From assembly GCF_003865075.1 (NCBI RefSeq), contig NZ_BHWB01000029.1:1-34649 (forward strand): a stretch of 34,649 nucleotides of DNA. The letters run 5' to 3'. The stretch's first letter is position 1. Each line of letters opens with the position of its first letter. Both the position numbers and the translations under genes were made by a program. This document shows, in pieces, positions 23,494 to 31,570 of this stretch. The notes beneath the pieces were generated by a model. That model saw only the letters and a program-made list of their open reading frames with translations, searched no databases and was not told the DNA's origin. The stretch is from Bacteroides faecalis (GTDB lineage Bacteria > Bacteroidota > Bacteroidia > Bacteroidales > Bacteroidaceae).

Positions 23494-24381
23494 CTACAGG
23501 TCAGCGCCCACATCTCCACCGTCTATATCGTTCCACTTTGCAATGGTGGCTTCGCTGACTTCAAGGACTTTGTTGCGTACCTTGACGGTATAGGTGTAGT
23601 TGTTGCCCGCCAGCAGTGCGCCTTCGGGCACGGTGAGTGTGGCATGATATTCCTGACCTTTGTAATTCACAACCAACGGCAGGGATGCAACTGTCTGCGG
23701 GAAGAGGATGATCGATGACGTGAGAACGCCGTCTGCCAAATTCATGGCCAGTTCTCCGGTCTGTGCCCCGTTGTCTGCGGTGGCAATACCGTCGGCCGTG
23801 TTGAACGTACCGGTGAGTAACAATCCGTCCAGCGTGTAACGTTCAGGCTTGACCACGCTGAAATTCACGCCGTCGCCCGCCTCGAAGGTAAGGGTTATCT
23901 GGCTCATGCGGTGGTGGAAGGAGTTGTCTTCACCGCCTTTGGCGGTTTTGTCGGTGAAGCTTACTACCGGGTTGTTTTTGTCTCCCGTGGCTCCTGAAGC
24001 AAAGAGGAAGTCGATGGCAGGCTGGTTCTGCTGCGCCGTGGCATCGGTCGTGGCTGTGAGGATGCCTCCCACCGCGTTGTACGGATAGTAGGCGCGGAAA
24101 GTATGGGTCTTTGTATCTTCGATATAGATAACCTTTCCTTCTGCCTCAAATTTCCCGTTTTTCAGGATGAAAGGCACGTTGCCGTACTGGGAATCGTTGC
24201 CGATGTCGGTGATGCCGATACGGTCGCCGGCAGTCCAGGTGGTTCCGCTGGCGCGGGTGGCGGGGGCGATGTCGGCGGTAAACTGGGCGGCCACGGGGTC
24301 ACCGTTCAGGTTCTCGTTGTCGTTGTTGCAGGCTACCAGTGCGAGGGCGAGCATCGCAAGTGCAAAAAATCTTGTCTTCAT
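23494..24381 (-). CDS. Fimbrillin family lipoprotein (type V pilus subunit)
   Basis: A 295-residue protein with a lipoprotein signal (FFALAMLALALVAC, Cys18) and APATRASGTTWTAGDRIGIT, the standard opening of Bacteroidales fimbrillin-family proteins, where cleavage after the Arg exposes the polymerising strand. Two beta domains follow (YRAYYPYNAVG-like FRAYYPYNAVGG, FHHRMSQITLTFEAGDGV; then YTLDGLLLTGTFNTADGIAT). The C-terminus is GNNYTYTVKVRNKVLEVSEA, then TIAKWNDID. It is probably the main or accessory shaft subunit. It lies in a five-gene operon between the DUF5119 lipoprotein and the GLUG adhesins. Confidence 0.88.
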   Translation of the reverse strand: MKTRFFALAMLALALVACNNDNENLNGDPVAAQFTADIAPATRASGTTWTAGDRIGITDIGNDSQYGNVPFILKNGKFEAEGKVIYIEDTKTHTFRAYYPYNAVGGILTATTDATAQQNQPAIDFLFASGATGDKNNPVVSFTDKTAKGGEDNSFHHRMSQITLTFEAGDGVNFSVVKPERYTLDGLLLTGTFNTADGIATADNGAQTGELAMNLADGVLTSSIILFPQTVASLPLVVNYKGQEYHATLTVPEGALLAGNNYTYTVKVRNKVLEVSEATIAKWNDIDGGDVGADL

Positions 24382-24480
24382 TATATTCTGTTATTATATT
24401 AGTTAAATTCCATTTCAATAATTGCTGCACCTTAGCAAAATCAAAGCAAGCTTTGCTTCTGCGTTCGGTTTGCTAATTAT

Positions 24481-25368
24481 TTACAAATCGGCATTTACAT
24501 CATCACCTTTCACTTCTTCCCAGCCGTTGATTTCGACTCCGTCCACTTCCATGCCTTCGGGAGTCTCAACCAGCGTTCCGCCGAGGGTCAGCGATTCGCC
24601 CTTTCCGGTGTTGAACCCCTTGAGGGCTTCCGTGATGTCGCTTTTCAGCGTCGTGGGGGTCGGGTTGCCGTCCGCATAGCGGATTTCACCCGTCAGCAGT
24701 TGTTCCGTGCCGGTCACACCCAGCAACCGCACCGTGGCTTTCCACTTGCCGGCATCGTCACCTTCGGTTATCTTGGTGAAGGGCAGCACGACGTTTGAAG
24801 CGGCTCCGTAGGTATCGGTAGCGAAATCGAGAGTTCTGGCTGCACCCGTCAGATGGGCAACAATCTCCGTGATGCGTCCGGCGGCATCCCCCGTAGGTTC
24901 GACGACAAGCGTCAGTTCGCGTACCTGCTGCTTCATTGCGGCGGTCAGCGGATAGTCCTTGTCTTTCTCGATGCTCACCTGTTTCGTATAGGTGAAGAAC
25001 CATCCCGGGGCATTGTTCACAAAGGCATCCGTTCCTGCCCGGTTTCCCGTGGCTGCGGCAATGGTGGCGGTGGTACCGTTTACCATGATTCCTTCAGCAG
25101 GGTTCCACACCGCAAGGGTGTAGCTGCCCGGAGCAAACAGATGGTTGGGGGCATGGGTGGCGGAAGTCTCCGTACCCGTATAGTCACCCATGGTAACCGT
25201 CCATGTGGTAGGTATGTCGATACCCTCACCGCGTGCCGACCAGTCGGCTGTCACCGCAATCTTCCCATAGTCGGGATGCGGCGTGTCATAAAGCGTGTCC
25301 TTCACGCAGGAAGAGAGCAGCACGGCGGCTGCCATTCCTACCATATTTATATATTGTCTTGCTTTCAT
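24481..25368 (-). CDS. DUF5119 / FimB-like lipoprotein, pilus anchor or accessory subunit
   Basis: A 295-residue protein with a lipobox at AAAVLLSSCVKD (Cys21). The opening DTPHPDYGKIAVTADWSARG, then GIDIPTTWTVTMGDYT, is the DUF5119 pattern of proteins that accompany fimbrillins, comparable to Mfa2/FimB anchors. The middle has AAMKQQVRELTLVVEPTG, typical of the second beta domain. The end, EVNGWEEVKGDDVNADL, resembles the ending of the neighbouring fimbrillin. It starts 16 bases after the DUF3575 gene stop. It probably anchors or caps the pilus at the outer membrane; the exact position is inference. Confidence 0.82.
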   Translation of the reverse strand: MKARQYINMVGMAAAVLLSSCVKDTLYDTPHPDYGKIAVTADWSARGEGIDIPTTWTVTMGDYTGTETSATHAPNHLFAPGSYTLAVWNPAEGIMVNGTTATIAAATGNRAGTDAFVNNAPGWFFTYTKQVSIEKDKDYPLTAAMKQQVRELTLVVEPTGDAAGRITEIVAHLTGAARTLDFATDTYGAASNVVLPFTKITEGDDAGKWKATVRLLGVTGTEQLLTGEIRYADGNPTPTTLKSDITEALKGFNTGKGESLTLGGTLVETPEGMEVDGVEINGWEEVKGDDVNADL

Positions 25369-25384
25369 ACTCTATTCCTCCGTA

Positions 25385-26485
25385 TTAGAATAACTTCCAT
25401 ACCAATGTCACACCGGCGTTGATGGGGCCACACCAATTTTTTGTCTCGTTGCCACAGCGCACGCGCACACCATCGATGACTTCATATTTTTCGAAATCGG
25501 CATTCAGGTAGCCCAAACCGAGGTTGAAATCAAGATCTAATGCCTTGTTTAGTCGCAGCTGATAGCCGGCGGTGATGCCGCCACCCATCAGGTCGCCCTG
25601 CTTGCCTGTTTCGGAAAGCTTGTAGTTGAACTGTCCAGCCTTGAACATCGCGCCCAGATGCCAGGCTTTCTTCTCACCCATATAGTAACGTACTTCCGGA
25701 GCCACTTCCCAGAGTGCATAGCGGCGGTCTTTGTCACTCCAGCTCCAAGAAGTCCACGAGCCGTTTACGGCAATGCCCCACGATGGACAGATGCGCCATT
25801 CAAGTCCTAAATCTGGTGTCAAGGTAGCCCAGCGCAGCAGGTTGGCACGCAGGGAGAGATGATAATCAGTTGTGATTTTGGTTTCCGACAGCGTGTCGGC
25901 AAGTGTATTTTGTTGAGCGGTTTTCTCGGCTTCTGCCTTTTCAGCGGCAAGTCGTGCTTCTTCCGCCTTGCGCTGCTCTTCGGCAAGCCGTTCCTGCTCG
26001 GCACGCTTCTCGGTTTCTAAGCGTTCGGCTTCCGCCTTGCGTCGTGCTTCTGCTTCCGCATCCGTCACGGCTGTTTCCTTTACCGGTACCGTCAGGCGCA
26101 CGGTGACAAAATCACCCTCTGTCACATGATTGCGGGTAATGAAGTTTTCTTCCTTGATTTTCGCTCGTGTAATCAGTTCTGATTTCACACGGTTGGCACG
26201 AATCTTCGCTGTTGCAAGGTTCTTGACTTCACTGCTCTGCGAATTGCAATATCCGTCAACCAATAGCGGCAGTTTGCCGTCAAGAATTGTTGCTTTGTTG
26301 TTTTCGATACATTCCAACAGGCGGGCAAGTTCCGTGTCATTGCCATTCCAAGGCACGTAGAACATGTCCTTCTGCGTAACGAACCGGAAGGTGTAGGTCG
26401 TGTCTGCTTTCTGCTGCGCAATGACAGGAAAAGTTACCGTCATCAGCCACAGAAACAGGGTGAGAAAAGTGATTTTTCTGCTCAT
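25385..26485 (-). CDS. DUF3575 outer-membrane barrel with OmpA-like front part and coiled coil
   Basis: A 366-residue protein. A signal peptide (FLTLFLWLMTVTFPVIAQQ) is followed by an OmpA-like region (residues about 30-135: LLVDGYCNSQSSEVKNLATA with IRANRVKSELI, ending FVTVRLTVPV). An Ala/Glu/Lys/Arg coiled coil lies at about 140-192. The rest is a beta-barrel of the DUF3575/DUF3868 kind (DYHLSLRANLLRWATLTPDL, GITAGYQLRLNKALDLDFNL) ending in the aromatic VWKLF, as outer-membrane barrels do. In Bacteroidales pilus loci this gene usually stands first, before the DUF5119 and fimbrillin genes. Its promoter is mapped just upstream. It may be the assembly or anchoring protein of the pilus. Confidence 0.85.
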   Translation of the reverse strand: MSRKITFLTLFLWLMTVTFPVIAQQKADTTYTFRFVTQKDMFYVPWNGNDTELARLLECIENNKATILDGKLPLLVDGYCNSQSSEVKNLATAKIRANRVKSELITRAKIKEENFITRNHVTEGDFVTVRLTVPVKETAVTDAEAEARRKAEAERLETEKRAEQERLAEEQRKAEEARLAAEKAEAEKTAQQNTLADTLSETKITTDYHLSLRANLLRWATLTPDLGLEWRICPSWGIAVNGSWTSWSWSDKDRRYALWEVAPEVRYYMGEKKAWHLGAMFKAGQFNYKLSETGKQGDLMGGGITAGYQLRLNKALDLDFNLGLGYLNADFEKYEVIDGVRVRCGNETKNWCGPINAGVTLVWKLF

Positions 26486-26516
26486 ATAAACTTGAATTTA
26501 TTATCTTTGTCTTCTC

Positions 26517-26547
26517 CAAAGGTAATAAATGCCATTCAGCGCCCAAA
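26517..26547 (-). promoter_or_regulatory. Bacteroides promoter of the fimbrial operon
   Basis: The minus strand has TTTG (26544-26547), a 19-base spacer and TACCTTTG (26517-26524), a full match to the Bacteroides TTTG-N19-TAnnTTTG promoter, 32 bases before the ATG at 26485. Confidence 0.8.
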
Positions 26548-26592
26548 ATATTACAAAAACTTTTTCTGTTGAAATACAGCGTTTTATAAAAA

Positions 26593-26669
26593 TTGTCGTT
26601 TGAGCACTTTTCAAATTGTCGTTTGAGCACTTTTTTTGTCGAATTAGCACTTTTTTGTCGCTTGAGCAC
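26593..26669. promoter_or_regulatory. Four direct repeats upstream of the fimbrial promoter, probable AraC-type operators
   Basis: TTGTCGTTTGAGCAC occurs at 26593-26607 and 26616-26630, with variants TTGTCGAATTAGCAC (26636-26650) and TTGTCGCTTGAGCAC (26655-26669). Starts are 23, 20 and 19 bases apart, about two helix turns. Each is followed by a T run, and a fifth weak copy lies near 26678-26693. They lie 46-122 bases upstream of the -33 box and next to an AraC-family gene, so binding by that regulator is likely but inferred. Confidence 0.75.
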
Positions 26670-26721
26670 TTTTTGAAAATGAGCTTCTGAGACCTTTTTC
26701 ATCGGCTTTTTACCACACAAA

Positions 26722-27852
26722 TTATTCCAGATTTGCTTTTTTCCACTTGCCAGGCGTACATCCTTCCTTCTCTGTAAATGATTTGATAAAGTTACTGCGG
26801 GAAAGAAAACCGGAAGACTCAGCCAGCTTCTGTATATTGATTTCCGGATGCTCCTTCAGTATGTTTTTCGCATACTCCAACCGGAGACCGGTTATCCATT
26901 CGCGGAATGTCATTTTATACGTAGTCTTGATATAAGCGGAAAGATAGGTACGGTTCGTATGAAGTATTTCGGACAGTTCTTTTATGGTAAGTCCCTGCTG
27001 GACATAGCCGTCTGTCTTTATCCAGTTGGCCACTTTCTCTATAATTTCTGTATAGGACACTGGAACTTCTTTCTCAGAAACTATTTCAGGTTCTGTTTCC
27101 GTATCTGTCAGAAGTTCTTCTTCAGACTGTATATCTTGCTCAAAAGCATTTTCCACCTGTTCATAGAACAGCAGGTAGTTCTGATAGCTGTAGAAAAGAT
27201 AGCTGTAGAACGGTATTGACGACAAAATCCAGATAAAAACATATTTGTCTGGCAGAAATGTCAGCAATCCGCATCCGACACCGAAGATAACAGCCCAATA
27301 AGTGAATATGGAAAGCCATTCGATATATGTGCCTATATCATCCGCCTGAGTTTCATTGAAAATCCGAATGGCTCTACGATATGCAATTATGACTCTGCGA
27401 GCTAAAACGATTCCAAAAACGACTAACCATACAGCTAAAGCAAATAAAGAGATTTTTTGCATGATTCCGCTTGGCAACAGGAACAACACAACTCCGGAAA
27501 GAGTTGAGAATATAATCCATAAAATGATATGTGTCCACACACGCCGTTTGGTAATGTAAAAACGATCAAGCAACATTATCAATGCCGAACTGAACAGAGA
27601 ATAGCACAGGAAGTATGTGGACATGTTCATCAATATGGCAGAATCCGCATTTTTGAATCGGATACCAAAGAAGAAATGTACCGAATAGTTTGCCGAAAGC
27701 AGTAGCATAGCTATACCCATAATCTGTCGAGAGCGGAGATAATTCTTGAAAATTTTCTTTTCAGGAGTCTTTGCAAACAAAAAATAAAAGCCGAAGAATA
27801 ACATCAACGGCAGTGCGGTATAAAGTGAAAAACTGTATATAGATGGTTCCAT
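26722..27852 (-). CDS. Membrane-bound AraC-family regulator with seven TM segments
   Basis: A 376-residue protein. Residues 1-230 hold about seven membrane segments (LYTALPLMLFFGFYFLF, GIAMLLLSANYSVHFFF, FLCYSLFSSALIMLLD and others). An acidic linker (EEELLTDTETEPEIVSEKEV) leads to a C-terminal AraC domain with two helix-turn-helix units (LTIKELSEILHTNRTYLSAY; INIQKLAESSGFLSRSNFIK with SFTEKEGCTPGKWKK). The sensor could be a membrane ligand or pilus state. The frame is open to 27909, but I chose the ATG at 27852 because the -7 box at 27877-27884 lies inside the longer frame. It most likely controls the fimbrial operon downstream through the repeats at 26593-26669. Confidence 0.88.
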   Translation of the reverse strand: MEPSIYSFSLYTALPLMLFFGFYFLFAKTPEKKIFKNYLRSRQIMGIAMLLLSANYSVHFFFGIRFKNADSAILMNMSTYFLCYSLFSSALIMLLDRFYITKRRVWTHIILWIIFSTLSGVVLFLLPSGIMQKISLFALAVWLVVFGIVLARRVIIAYRRAIRIFNETQADDIGTYIEWLSIFTYWAVIFGVGCGLLTFLPDKYVFIWILSSIPFYSYLFYSYQNYLLFYEQVENAFEQDIQSEEELLTDTETEPEIVSEKEVPVSYTEIIEKVANWIKTDGYVQQGLTIKELSEILHTNRTYLSAYIKTTYKMTFREWITGLRLEYAKNILKEHPEINIQKLAESSGFLSRSNFIKSFTEKEGCTPGKWKKANLE

Positions 27853-27876
27853 TGTTATGCTTATTTGATTTTGATA

Positions 27877-27884
27877 CAAAGTTA
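27877..27884 (-). promoter_or_regulatory. -7 promoter element of the AraC-family gene
   Basis: TAACTTTG on the minus strand, 25 bases before the chosen ATG. A TTTG lies upstream at a shorter than usual distance (14 bases), so only the -7 part is convincing. Confidence 0.55.
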
Positions 27885-27968
27885 CGTCTTTTTCTTCACA
27901 AATAGACACATAATCTATGATTTAACGTTATAGATTCGGTCATATTAGATTGAAAAATTATTAGAATT

Positions 27969-28004
27969 AAAGCCAGTGGTGAAAAATTCAACCACTGGCT
28001 TTTT
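27969..28004. terminator. Strong terminator after the ICE helicase gene
   Basis: AAAGCCAGTGGT (27969-27980) pairs with ACCACTGGCTTT (27991-28002) around a 10-base loop. It lies just downstream of the stop at 28022 (minus strand) and has A and T flanks that allow use from both sides. Confidence 0.88.
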
Positions 28005-28021
28005 CTGTCAAGACTTCGATA

Positions 28022-29107
28022 TTAAAGTTTTACACCTTTGGATTCCGATAAACCGGGTCTCCCTATAATTAAATGACTGCGTACAAAGTCCACGTGCGGG
28101 CTTTCCGGCTGTTGTTCCGTCTGTTTTTTCTCGTTGCCTTGCCGGTTCTCTTCTGTGTTTTCCTGAGCCGGAGCCAGCTCAAGCTGTATCTTGCGGTCCA
28201 GTGCGGCGAGTTCGGACTTCAGCTGTTTCAGCTCGTCCTCCTTCTTCCACACCTTGCCCGCTATCTCCTGCAACTGCGGAATCTCCTTTTCCAGCACTTC
28301 GTTCTTAGACTTGTACTGGTCGATGATGGTCGGAATCCTCTCCAATGCGTTCAGAAAGTTTCGTGCGGCAGCAATCGGGTCTGCCATCGCCAGATGCCCG
28401 TTGTTGTAGGTGTACTTGTAGTTCCCCTCCACCACGAAGCGGTTGTCGGTGAACTCCAGACCTTCTTTGAGTGTCCTCTCGCTGACCACCTTTATCGGAA
28501 AGCCGTAAAGTTCCCCGACAGCCTTGTACAGTCCACCAGTCGTGGCGTTCTTGGCGATTTCCTGCAAACGCTTACCGATGACCTTCTCATCCGTTGAATC
28601 CACGCCGTCCACCTTGACAAGATTAAGGCGGCTGCCTTCCTTATCAGTCTGCACAACGGAAAGAAAACGGTTCCAGTCTTCCGTCATGGCTTCGATGAAA
28701 GCCGTGTTGTTGCGCAGTTCTCCCGTCTTGGATTCCAGCTTGAACTCCGAATCGCGCTTGCCCTTGTTGAACGACTTGCGTTCCCCTTCGAGCGAGGCGA
28801 TACGCTTCTCTAATTTCGCCTTATCCAAAAGGTCGGTATTGCCGGAGAGCAACGCCATATACTCCGAGAAGTTCATACCCGATTTTTCGTCCATTGCTCC
28901 CTCGTCGATGGTACGTGCGCCCATCGCTCCACTTTTGAGCTGCGATATGAACGTCTGCTTGCAGTGCAGCAGATTGAACTTGTAGCTGTCCAGCGACTTT
29001 TCCACCGCGTAGATGATGATATCCACGTTGTTCTCGGCAAAATGCTTAGCAATCTCGTTCCCGGCTCTAACACCCCGTCCGTCACGCTGTTGCAGGTCGG
29101 ACGGTCG
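28022..29107 (-). CDS. ICE helicase/methylase-like protein, C-terminal exon
   Basis: The 361-residue continuation of the gene in 31571-34649, separated from it by the group II intron. The first codons, RPSDLQQRDGRGVRAGNEIA, are the second half of superfamily 2 helicase motif VI (QRxGRxxR). They follow on from HHLDTPW of the first exon in the same frame once the intron is removed. Later parts are helical (EKRIASLEGERKSFNKGKRD, DQYKSKNEVLEKEIPQLQEI) and form coiled coils; the last 45 residues are Gln/Glu-rich, then SHLIIGRPGLSESKGVKL. The frame runs upstream to 29275 inside the intron, but those 56 codons are intron sequence. Unspliced, this part would not join the ATPase core. Confidence 0.85.
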   Translation of the reverse strand, partial: RPSDLQQRDGRGVRAGNEIAKHFAENNVDIIIYAVEKSLDSYKFNLLHCKQTFISQLKSGAMGARTIDEGAMDEKSGMNFSEYMALLSGNTDLLDKAKLEKRIASLEGERKSFNKGKRDSEFKLESKTGELRNNTAFIEAMTEDWNRFLSVVQTDKEGSRLNLVKVDGVDSTDEKVIGKRLQEIAKNATTGGLYKAVGELYGFPIKVVSERTLKEGLEFTDNRFVVEGNYKYTYNNGHLAMADPIAAARNFLNALERIPTIIDQYKSKNEVLEKEIPQLQEIAGKVWKKEDELKQLKSELAALDRKIQLELAPAQENTEENRQGNEKKQTEQQPESPHVDFVRSHLIIGRPGLSESKGVKL

Positions 29108-29148
29108 ATCGGGTAGGTCAAGGGCATTACTGCCCTCTTCCCCCCTCA

Positions 29149-29182
29149 GAACCGTACGTGAGGGTTTCCCCTCATACGGCTC
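29149..29182 (-). ncRNA. Group II intron domain V
   Basis: A 34-base hairpin, GAGCCGTATGAGGGG-AAAC-CCTCACGTACGGTTC, holding the AGC catalytic triad near its 5' side, a GAAA-like tip and the internal bulge typical of domain V. Domain VI follows at about 29110-29147. Confidence 0.9.
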
Positions 29183-29225
29183 AAGCTTTTCAAAGTCTCT
29201 GTTCGTGTGCAGAGACCGGCTCATC

Positions 29226-30893
29226 CTACTTCTTGTTTCCATTGTTTTTACGGGATAATTTGAAACATTCATCATGAACCAACAGATTGCATTTCCGTCC
29301 GTCTTGTACGGTCGGCATTACATTCCATGCCTTATGCGTGTCAATCGGTTCACCACATATCGGACATTTCCGACCTTGCTTTTCCCATAGGTAAAGCAGG
29401 GATTTACGTCCTTTCAGCGTCACAAGCATCTTTGACTTCATTCTTTTATTGAAGTACAGGCGGCAGTCTGCGTCAAACGGATTCATGTCCCCCTTTATCT
29501 GCGTATATTGCAGAAAAGGAAACGAAGATGCCAGTTTCAACAAGGTAAGTTGGTCTTCTTTGCCGTTTGATTTCTTGAACTTAGCCGCAAAAGTCCAGCT
29601 GTTCCCTCGGATATTGTGCCAATAGCGGTCTTTTATCCACTGTTTCCCTTTCTTGGAATGACGGCGTTTAGCCCATTGCCACAAGGCGAGAAATATCTGA
29701 TGGTCGATTCTGTGAAAAGAATCACGTGTCGCCCCATGCTGATAATATGCTCCCCATCCTCGAATTTTAGCATTCAACATCCTGATTAATGATTCCTGCT
29801 TGCAACCCTTATGACCTTTTGTCACCTTACGGATATTCTCCATAAAGCGTTTTTCGGCTTTCTTGGTCGGCTTGGTCAATATTTCATTGCCGAATTTGCG
29901 GATGTTGAAACCGAGAAAATCGAAACCGTCACGGATATTGGTTATCACCGTCTTTTCTTCTGATAAGGTCAGACCTCTTTCAGACATAAAGTCGGCTACC
30001 AATGGCTTGATTTCCTTTTCAAGTGTTTCACGGTTCTCGCAGGTAATTATAAAGTCATCAGCGTAACGGACAAGATTCACCATTGGCGAATATAACTTAC
30101 CTTTGATTCTAACTCGTTTATATTTCTCTGCAAGGACTTTCTGCAATCCGTCCAATGTCATATTGGCAAGCGTGGGAGAGATAATGCCACCTTGTGGCGT
30201 TCCCTCCTCTGTCGGGAACATCTGTTTGTTGAAGATATAGCCGCATTTCAACCATTTTCGGAGTATTGCCTTGTCCATAGGGATGTTGGCAAGCAGCCAT
30301 TCATGGCTGATATGGTCGAAGCACCCCTTTATGTCACCCTCCAGAATCCATTCGGGAGAATAGCCTTTTCGGAGAATGTTATGGCATTGCATTACCGCGT
30401 CCATACAGCGGCGTTCCTTGCGGAAACCGTATGAACGTGAGTCGGCTGTTGTTTCCGACACTGGTTCTAATGCCATAAGGTAGAGTGCTTGCATGGCTCT
30501 GTCTTTCATTGTCGGTATTCCCAACGGTCGCAGTTTGCCATTACTCTTTTTGATGTGGACTCTTCTCAATGGCTTCGGCTGGTAGCCTCTGCGTTTGAGT
30601 TCGCTTATCGCTTGTGTTTTTGCTTCGGGTTTCTCCCATGTTTCCATGTCCACTCCGGGGGTGTTGCCACCTCCGTTAGAAGTAACTCTCTTTACGGCTA
30701 AGGCTTTTGCGTAAAAAGAGTGGGTCAGCGTCCACTGCAAGGCTTTCACCTTGTTGTATCTGCCTTCCTTCTGAGCCTTTACAATTCGTGCTTGTAGCTT
30801 TCTGACAGCCAACTCCGCTTTAGTCCAGTCTATTCTGTCCCAAAGTGTTTGCTGATTGTCAGCAGGCGCACACGATGTCTTGTTTTCGTTCAT
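29226..30893 (-). CDS. ltrA: Group II intron reverse transcriptase/maturase with HNH domain
   Basis: A 555-residue intron-encoded protein. The reverse transcriptase domain spans about residues 60-345, with RRVHIKKSNGKLRPLGIPTM, EGDIKGCFDHISHEWL (first catalytic Asp), GTPQGGIISPTLANM and the active-site YADD at 277-280. The maturase domain X follows (about 360-450: LIRMLNAKIRGWGAYYQHGA). The C-terminal HNH endonuclease (about 510-550) has CPICGEPIDTHKAWNV and NLLVHDECF, with both CxxC and HxxC zinc-type pairs. It helps splicing and carries out target-primed retrotransposition. All main motifs are intact, so it is probably active. The symbol ltrA is by homology to the family. Confidence 0.93.
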   Translation of the reverse strand: MNENKTSCAPADNQQTLWDRIDWTKAELAVRKLQARIVKAQKEGRYNKVKALQWTLTHSFYAKALAVKRVTSNGGGNTPGVDMETWEKPEAKTQAISELKRRGYQPKPLRRVHIKKSNGKLRPLGIPTMKDRAMQALYLMALEPVSETTADSRSYGFRKERRCMDAVMQCHNILRKGYSPEWILEGDIKGCFDHISHEWLLANIPMDKAILRKWLKCGYIFNKQMFPTEEGTPQGGIISPTLANMTLDGLQKVLAEKYKRVRIKGKLYSPMVNLVRYADDFIITCENRETLEKEIKPLVADFMSERGLTLSEEKTVITNIRDGFDFLGFNIRKFGNEILTKPTKKAEKRFMENIRKVTKGHKGCKQESLIRMLNAKIRGWGAYYQHGATRDSFHRIDHQIFLALWQWAKRRHSKKGKQWIKDRYWHNIRGNSWTFAAKFKKSNGKEDQLTLLKLASSFPFLQYTQIKGDMNPFDADCRLYFNKRMKSKMLVTLKGRKSLLYLWEKQGRKCPICGEPIDTHKAWNVMPTVQDGRKCNLLVHDECFKLSRKNNGNKK

Positions 30894-31570
30894 TTGCTTT
30901 CCTCCTTTTGAAAGTTCTAAAAGTTAATTGTAAAGAATCACCATTTGACAACATTCGGTTTGATTGCCTACCTAATGTCGTCACAGAAGTCTGCCCACTT
31001 TCGTGTCGGATGATGTCGCCCACATCAGCCCGTGATGTCGGTTCAATCCGTATCCGCTCCATTACAGAACGGCATTCGCTTTTTCTGTTATCTTATACCT
31101 GCACACCATTCGGCTTTCATTGCTGTCAGCTTACCTGTCATTTTTACATGACAGGAGATATACAGGCTTACCATGTTCCACATAGATAACTAACGGATAG
31201 GTTAGGTTCTGTCTCATCCTCCGGCGGTGCTTATATCCGTGTAATCCTACCATGGAGAGGATTAACCGACCGCTTCCCTTTTGGGTAGAGTGTGCCAGTA
31301 TCTTACACTCTTTCGTGACATTACGAAGTTTACTAACAGTTCGCTTGCGCTAACCATACTATCCAGCCTCGCCACTCTACGGTATGATACTAACCGTACT
31401 TGACTTCCCCTCACGGTTCTGTCTTGTCTTGCGAAAGTGTACTTCGTCCCGACCGCTTAATACAACATTAAGGTGCATCGGTCGGTAGGCTACCGCTGAC
31501 GGAACAGCGGGTTAAAGCTGATACCCGTAAGTATCATTCCAACAATTATCTATGCGACTTCATGTCGCAC

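Larger units (their letters stand above)
29108..31570 (-). mobile_element. Complete group II intron (2463 bases) inserted in helicase motif VI
   Basis: The 5' end reads GTGCGAC, fitting the group II GUGYG start, directly after the exon bases ACACCGTGG. The 3' end reads CTACCCGAT, followed by exon CGACCGTCC; joining the exons restores TGG CGA CCG in frame. A domain V hairpin is at 29149-29182, a domain VI stem (GAGGGCA/TGCCCTT) follows, and a reverse transcriptase is encoded inside. CCATGG at 31250-31255, 315 bases into the intron, can pair (one G-U) with the last six exon bases CCGTGG and is a candidate EBS1. From 30894 to 31570 there is no gene, only the folded domain I-III part. All expected parts are present, so it is probably able to splice. 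Confidence 0.92.

Noticed and set aside
24420..24480. Short stem CAAAGC-AA-GCTTTG between the fimbrillin and DUF5119 genes
   Set aside because: Six-base arms without a T run; too weak to call as a terminator within an operon.
26593..26669. CRISPR array
   Set aside because: The repeats are 15 bases with 4-8 base T-rich gaps, far too short for spacers, and no cas genes are present.
26337..26720. 127-codon minus-strand frame over the repeat array
   Set aside because: Its first part is only the translation of the operator repeats (KVLKRQ repeated), and it overlaps the promoter and the DUF3575 gene.
29108..29275. Fusion protein start reading from the intron into the helicase C-terminal exon
   Set aside because: These codons cover intron domains V and VI; the exon border is fixed by the restored motif VI.
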